Of a DNA stretch of 64,000 nt, positions 57,971 through 64,000 are shown one piece after another. This stretch comes from Meandrina meandrites. Taxonomy: Eukaryota > Cnidaria > Anthozoa > Scleractinia > Meandrinidae. Every line of letters begins with the position of its first letter. The stretch's first letter is position 1. The DNA is taken from NCBI GenBank assembly GCA_963693305.1, contig OY855913.1:17422484-17486483 (forward strand). Reading direction: 5' to 3'. Made by a program: the position numbers and the translations under genes. The notes beneath the pieces were generated by a model. That model was not told the origin of the DNA, ran no database searches, and worked only from the letters and a program-made list of their open reading frames with translations.

Positions 57971-60149
57971 ATATACCAAACCAGTGAATAGTGCTTTTCG
58001 CGCGAGCTGATTGGCTAGCTCGGAGGTGAATAGCAAGTACTATTCACCTCCGAGCAAAGTAAGATGACTTCTACGAGTAACTTCGGTCCATAAAGAAGCC
58101 GCTGTACTTTAATGTGTTGTCAACTTTACCAGGTCAGAACAATGCTAGGTTTAGCGATACGTAGCGATGTTTATTTAAAATGTTTTAAGCGTTTCCTTCA
58201 ACAAAACGATTGATAAAATGTGGTACAAAAAATTTGTTTACCTTCGCCGCGTACACGTACGCAAAATTAAAACGTTTAAGTCTCAATTTTTTCCAAATAT
58301 ACACCGTCCAACTAAGAAAATTAAGTACATTTCTTACCTGTATCTCTGTTTTAAAGCCAGTAAATCCTTGCAGTTGTTTTGGTCGTGCTATAAACGATTT
58401 TGGCAAGTTGTTTTCGGCTCGGCCATATAAAGTCACGCTGGAGACTAAAATATTTAGGTTTGCACCGAAGATCAACTTCAATTGTGAATTGCTGTGGTTT
58501 TTCACTCCTCTTCCGCTGACTCTCCTCCAGTCAACTAGCTTAGTAGCCGTATTAAACTTCGATCAAATCCAGTCCACGCATTCTTGACATTCGCGGTCGT
58601 TCGCAGCATGATGAATACGGAAATGAAATCATTTGGAACAACCGTTTTATTAGAATAGATGGAAAACCGATCTTTTTTCTGTCATGGTATCAAAAAGGTG
58701 TGATTAAAATACGCGACCTTCTGAACGATGGTAGGTTCTTGTCCAGAGCCGAATTTCAAGAGAAATATGGTCTAAAAGTAAATTTCTTAAAATATTTCGG
58801 TCTCCTCTCTGCAATCCCTAGTGAGTGGAAAAACTCCCTGTTAAACTCTCCACATATACCCTCCAATAAGGCTGTCAAAGATACCCTATCACCCTCTAAT
58901 GTCACTGCCAAAATGGCTCGCGAATATTTTGTTTTGAAAGTTCTTAAATCTCCAAATATAGAACTAGAACTAGTTGGAAAAAAATTATCCCCAAAAGCCA
59001 TATACCAACTGCCTTTTAAAGTCACAATAGAAAACAAACTAAGATGTTTCCAATATAAAATCATTCATGGCATCCTTCCCACAAACAAACGTCTTTTTAA
59101 AATGGGACTGAAAACGTCACCTCGCTGTGATCGCTGCAACTTTTCCAACGAAACTTTGGTTCATCTTTTGTATGAATGCCCCATTACGCAAAGTTTTTGG
59201 CGTGAAATTATAAATTGGTGGAACGAGAAACGATCGGAGAACTGTACCTTAAACGCGACAGATATTCTGTACGGCTATAAACCAGATTGTACTAAGTTTT
59301 ACGCTTTAAACCATGTTCTAATCATCGCGAAATATCACATTTTCCAAGCTTGGTTGGATAACAGCTCCCCAAGTTTCGAAATTTTTTATCTCGTTCTCAA
59401 AGAAAAGATCCTTTGTGAAAGCAGAATTGCTTTTAAAAACAACACCTTGCCGAAATTTAGATCAAAATGGACTACATTATGCGCTTTAGCCCCTCAAAAT
59501 GTTTCCCTTTAGAATGTGCCATCCGCCTTTTTTCCATACGTCTTTTGTTTTTTTTTTTCTTTTTTCGCTAAAAAATTGTAAAATTAAACAATCTATTGTA
59601 AACAAACTTTGTAATTAATTACTTATACGTAGTGATATGGTGTAATTGTTTTCTCTGTATTAATAATATTGTACGTCTTCATTCAATACTGTAAAACCTT
59701 ATTCTTTTCAATAAAAATAATAATAATAATAAAAAAAAAAAAAAAAAAAATCTTGTCAACATAATTCAATGAACAGTTTTTGCAGCACGTTTCATGACTT
59801 CACGGACGTTTCCCAGGCTATAGTGACCGGCACAGGTTGTATTCACGAGTAAATTTAAGACTTGTGGTTTTCAGTAGTGAAAATAAAGTAAAGAATTCCG
59901 CTTGAAATCGTCCAAATCCATTCAACAAACGAAACACAGTTGCAAATTTATTTCGGTCGATCGCCTGTGTAGTGTTGTCATGTGACTTTTCCCGCGCTGT
60001 CGTCTTTTCATGTGCGCAGTGTTCAGTCCTTTGAATTGCTTTCTTTCACGGTAAAACTTTTAATTTTAGGCCGGCTATTCAACTGGTTTGGTATATACTA
60101 AAACAATTATCCACCGCTATTCACCTCCACTTCGGTGAATAATTGTTAA
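57971..60149. mobile_element. 2.2-kb insertion splitting GPCR copy 1, flanked by TTAGT
   Basis: Comparison with the intact junction in copy 2 defines the insert exactly. TTAGT is present at 57966-57970 and again at 60150-60154, a likely 5-bp target duplication. The left end begins ATATACCAAACCAGTGAATA. The right part has its complement TTCAACTGGTTTGGTATATA and then a further TTCACCTCCACTTCGGTGAA piece. A hairpin, GCTCGGAGGTGAATAG...CTATTCACCTCCGAGC type, lies at 58017-58056. A 5'-truncated LINE sits in the middle, so it is a composite of a MITE plus LINE. Confidence 0.82.
58575..59752 (+). mobile_element. 5'-truncated L1/Tx1-like LINE, C-terminal ORF2 piece with poly(A) tail
   Basis: The open frame from about 58570 to 59512 reads DEYGNEIIWNNRFIRIDGKP, WYQKGVIKIRDLL, then KLRCFQYKIIHGILPTNKRL and a CxxC...H...C zinc-knuckle-like stretch (CDRCNFSNETLVHLLYECP) followed by FWREIINWW. 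This is the typical tail of L1/Tx1-group ORF2 after the reverse transcriptase. AATAAA at 59710-59715 and an A-rich tail to 59752 follow. The upstream RT and endonuclease are absent, as expected from 5' truncation on insertion. The frame is intact, so the copy may be fairly young. The exact 5' junction is uncertain. Confidence 0.85.
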
Positions 60150-60619
60150 TTAGTTATTATAAAGTGTTTAGAAAAATTCGTGCGCATTTTGTTCAAGTTG
60201 CAAACTCTTCTCTTCAAAATAACAACCCAACTGCTTTTGCCGAGGAAGTTAAAATAACAACCCTCCTATTTACAGCTATACTAGTATTTTTCATTTGTTA
60301 TGGACCGACAGTTATCATCGACTTCTCCGAGATTCTTGGTGGCTATTACACGCTTCCACGCCAAGTTTATATGTTCAACGTTTTCACATTTCAAACTAGC
60401 CATGCTATAAATCCTGTGATTTACGGGTTTATGAAAAGAGAATTCAAAGAAGGCTACAAAAAGGTACTGTGTTGTATACATGGTTAAGAACGTTCGTTGT
60501 TTTTGCGTAACATTTATGTGTTTCTACTGTACTTGTTACGAAACTCAACATGAATCAGAAGTAATATCAAACGAAAACGACTTATTGATTAACTACTCGC
60601 CATGAGCGCCATGAATAGC

Positions 60620-62249
<1,630 letters not shown>

Positions 62250-62334
62250 AACACGTGACCTGTGAACCTGTTAAAGTGAACTAGTAAACGTAGCTGATGA
62301 CCTTAGTAAAGTTCGTGTAATTGTAAGTACCCTC

Positions 62335-62575
62335 CGCGTTGAGTGGCCCTCCCCTGCTTAGAGCCCCCCTCCCCTGTTTTGATTTCCTCTTTCCCCCCTT
62401 AGAGCCCCTTCTTCCCCGTTTTGAGTCCCCCTTTCCCCGTTTTTAGTTTCCCCTTCCCCGCCTCGATTCCCCCTTCCCCGACTTGAGAACACCTCCCACC
62501 ACCTGCCTTACGTTACCCCTCGCCTCGAGTACCCATTCCCATTTTAAATGCCTTCCGCGTACCCCCTCCCCCACT
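62335..62575 (+). repeat. C-rich tandem repeat upstream of GPCR copy 2
   Basis: This is the counterpart of 56650-56985, with fewer TTCCCCGTTTTGAGT-type units. The difference in unit number between copies shows that the tract has changed length since the duplication. Confidence 0.8.
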
Positions 62576-62907
62576 CCCCCAACAAACACATAAGCTTTGA
62601 GATCGCCTGTTATACATCCAAACGACGCAAATGTGACAGGTGTATGAACAGGTGTCTTGTGCAATAATAAAAAACAATTAAATGCGAGTTGAGTTGACTT
62701 AGATGATATTATAATATATAAAATACAAACAGAGATTTATTCCTTGTCACTTGAAACTAATCTTCTTCGGTTGTATTCAGAGTGTTTCATTAACATTTCA
62801 AACAAAGATAACAGAGATTAAAAATCGTCAAAGAGAATTTCATTCAAAGGAGTTTTTCGCCGAGCCTTGAGTTAGAAGGAAAATTTTTAGTGGAACTTGA
62901 ACTCACT

Positions 62908-63867
62908 ATGAATGACACCGCGCAAGAAAAAATGGCACAGCTTTGGCTGTCACTCAGAAATAGAGAGCGTTGGTTGATTGGTATCGAGTCTGGGGTCTAT
63001 TTCGTAATCATATTGACCGCCTGTCTGGGAAATATCTTGTTGAGCTTCGCCATTTACAAAACACGAAGCCTCCGAACTTCTCAAAATTACTACTTGGTAT
63101 CGCTAGCAGCCACGGACGTGCTCAGTGCAGTTATTGTTATGCCTTTCACATTTGTGGTGCTTGCAAAAGAAACATGGCCGTTTGGAGATTTCATTTGTCA
63201 GCTGCAAGGAAGCGTGATTATGGTTTGTAGTGTTGTTTTATTGCTCACATTGGGGATGATCTCCATTAATCGTTATGTGAAGATCGTTAGATCTGCGAGC
63301 CTTTACCAGAAATTATTTCGTAAAAAATAAGTTTTAATATCTATCGCGATATCTTGGATTATCGCTGTTTTTATCCCGTCTAGTGCCTTTGCCTTTGGTA
63401 AAGAAGTATTTTATTACCATCCAGGAAAGTGTATATGCTCTGTTAAACTTGATCTGACCAGCAACCTCGGACTATATTTTGCTTTTATTTATGCGAGTTT
63501 GACTTCTGTAACATTTTCAATAATCGCTTTTAGTTATTATAAAGTGTTCAGAAAAATTCGTGCGCATTTTGTTCAAGTTGCAAACTCTTCTCTTCAAAAT
63601 AACAACTCAACTGCTTTCGCCGAGGAAGTTAAAATAACAACCCTCCTATTTACAGCTATACTAGTATTTTTCATTTGTTATGGACCGACAGTTATCATCG
63701 ACTTCTACGAGATTCTTGGTGGCTATTACACGCTTCCACGCCAAGTTTATATGTTCAACGTTTTCACATTTCAAACTAGCCATGCTATAAATCCTGTGAT
63801 TTACGGGTTTATGAAAAGAGAATTCAAAGAAGGCTACAAAAAGGTACTGTGTTGTATACATGGTTAA
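62908..63867 (+). pseudogene. Class A GPCR, melatonin-receptor-like, copy 2, with in-frame stop
   Basis: ATG 62908 opens a frame nearly identical to copy 1: GNILLSFAIY, LAATDVLSAVIV, SINRYVKIVRSASLYQKLF. At codon 141 (63328-63330), CGT AAA AAA is followed by TAA where copy 1 has AGA AAT (R-N). The frame is otherwise open to the normal end at 63867, with TM5 joined correctly to YYKVFRKI and TM6-TM7 intact (FFICYGP, NPVIYGFMK). The stop lies at the ICL2/TM4 border, so translation would yield only three helices. Three base differences cluster at the stop, so it is not an obvious single error. The rest of the sequence looks conserved, pointing to recent loss. Confidence 0.85.
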
Positions 63868-64000
63868 GAACGTTCGTTGTTTTTGCGTAACATTTATGTG
63901 TTTTTACTGTATTTGTTACGAAACTCAACATGAATCAGAAGTAATATCAAACGAAAACGACTTATTGATTAACTACTCGCCATGAGCGCCATGAATAGCT

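Larger units (their letters stand above)
57344..60486 (+). pseudogene. Class A GPCR, melatonin-receptor-like, copy 1, interrupted by insertion
   Basis: ATG 57344 starts MNDTAQERM; the frame is open upstream only to a GTG. TM1 has GNILLSY, TM2 LAATDVLSA, ECL1 WPFGDFIC, and TM3 ends SINRYLKIV (NRY instead of DRY). TM4 has SWIIAVF. The frame runs to Ser209 at the end of TM5, then enters inserted DNA and stops at 57989-57991. Coding resumes at 60155: YYKVFRKIRAHF, TM6 FFICYGP (in place of CWxP), and TM7 NPVIYGFMKREF, with a CC pair near the C-terminus. NRY and NPVIYG resemble melatonin receptors and the expanded cnidarian set. The ligand is unknown. Without the insert the coding length would equal that of copy 2 (319 residues). 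Removing the insert by a GT-AG splice at its edges would leave a one-base frameshift, so function is unlikely. Confidence 0.85.
56546..60619 (+). repeat. Tandem segmental duplication, copy 1 (GPCR locus)
   Basis: From GTGACCTTTGAACCTGTTAA at about 56550 to the end of the shared 3' flank at 60619, this segment matches 62251-64000 closely, apart from the 2.2-kb insertion in this copy and small gaps. The homology continues past the right window edge in copy 2. The duplicated unit includes the C-rich repeats, the promoter region, the coding sequence and the 3' flank. Confidence 0.88.
62251..64000 (+). repeat. Tandem segmental duplication, copy 2 (runs off the right edge)
   Basis: It matches copy 1 from GTGACCTGTGAACCTGTTAA through the GPCR and at least 133 bp of 3' flank (63868-64000 against 60487-60619, with only two differences that I can see). 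It starts directly after the pentanucleotide array. Confidence 0.88.

Overview
The window reads as nuclear DNA of a cnidarian, most likely an anthozoan such as a stony coral. It is AT-rich and the genes are spread out and intron-bearing. Their closest relatives that I recognise are ordinary animal proteins: CABLES, FKBP12, PCMTD, PLAC8, puromycin-sensitive aminopeptidase and melatonin-receptor-like GPCRs. The DNA between and inside genes is packed with DNA transposons, short inverted-repeat elements (MITEs), tRNA-derived SINEs and LINE remnants. There are no operons and no bacterial or viral genes. Gene identities come from recognised protein motifs; no search was run.

Layout, left to right. 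(1) 1-12.9 kb, minus strand: the 5' five coding exons of a CABLES gene, which runs off the left edge. Its 8.9-kb first intron holds a full-length but decayed ISL2EU-type transposon with a THAP/DDE transposase and a SAP/YqaJ-type second gene. (2) 13-16.4 kb: nested short transposons. (3) 16.4-26.2 kb, minus strand: a complete FKBP1A (FKBP12) gene in six coding exons, including a 23-nt micro-exon and a last intron with AT-AC ends and a U12-type branch site. Its introns hold many elements, among them two TTAA-flanked transposons that share one TTAA, one of them a 2-kb fold-back structure. (4) 28.6-30.8 kb, plus strand: a three-exon PCMTD gene. (5) 31-36.6 kb: repeats only. (6) 36.8-37.1 kb, minus strand: a single-exon PLAC8-family gene. 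(7) 37.2-43.9 kb: repeats and a dead LINE fragment. (8) 43.9-51.6 kb: two related single-exon ankyrin-repeat genes, one carrying an RVxF-like PP1-docking motif and the other lacking it. (9) 54.9-56.3 kb, minus strand: the last three coding exons of an NPEPPS-like M1 aminopeptidase. (10) 56.5-64 kb: a tandem duplication of a class A GPCR gene. Both copies are broken, in different ways: copy 1 by a 2.2-kb insertion carrying a 5'-truncated LINE, copy 2 by an in-frame stop. A ~720-bp pentanucleotide array sits at the duplication edge.

The genes do not form a pathway. The main points of interest are the minor-spliceosome intron in FKBP1A, the fold-back TTAA element, the doubly inactivated GPCR pair, and the PP1-docking difference between the ankyrin paralogues. 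I found no convincing undescribed multi-gene system.
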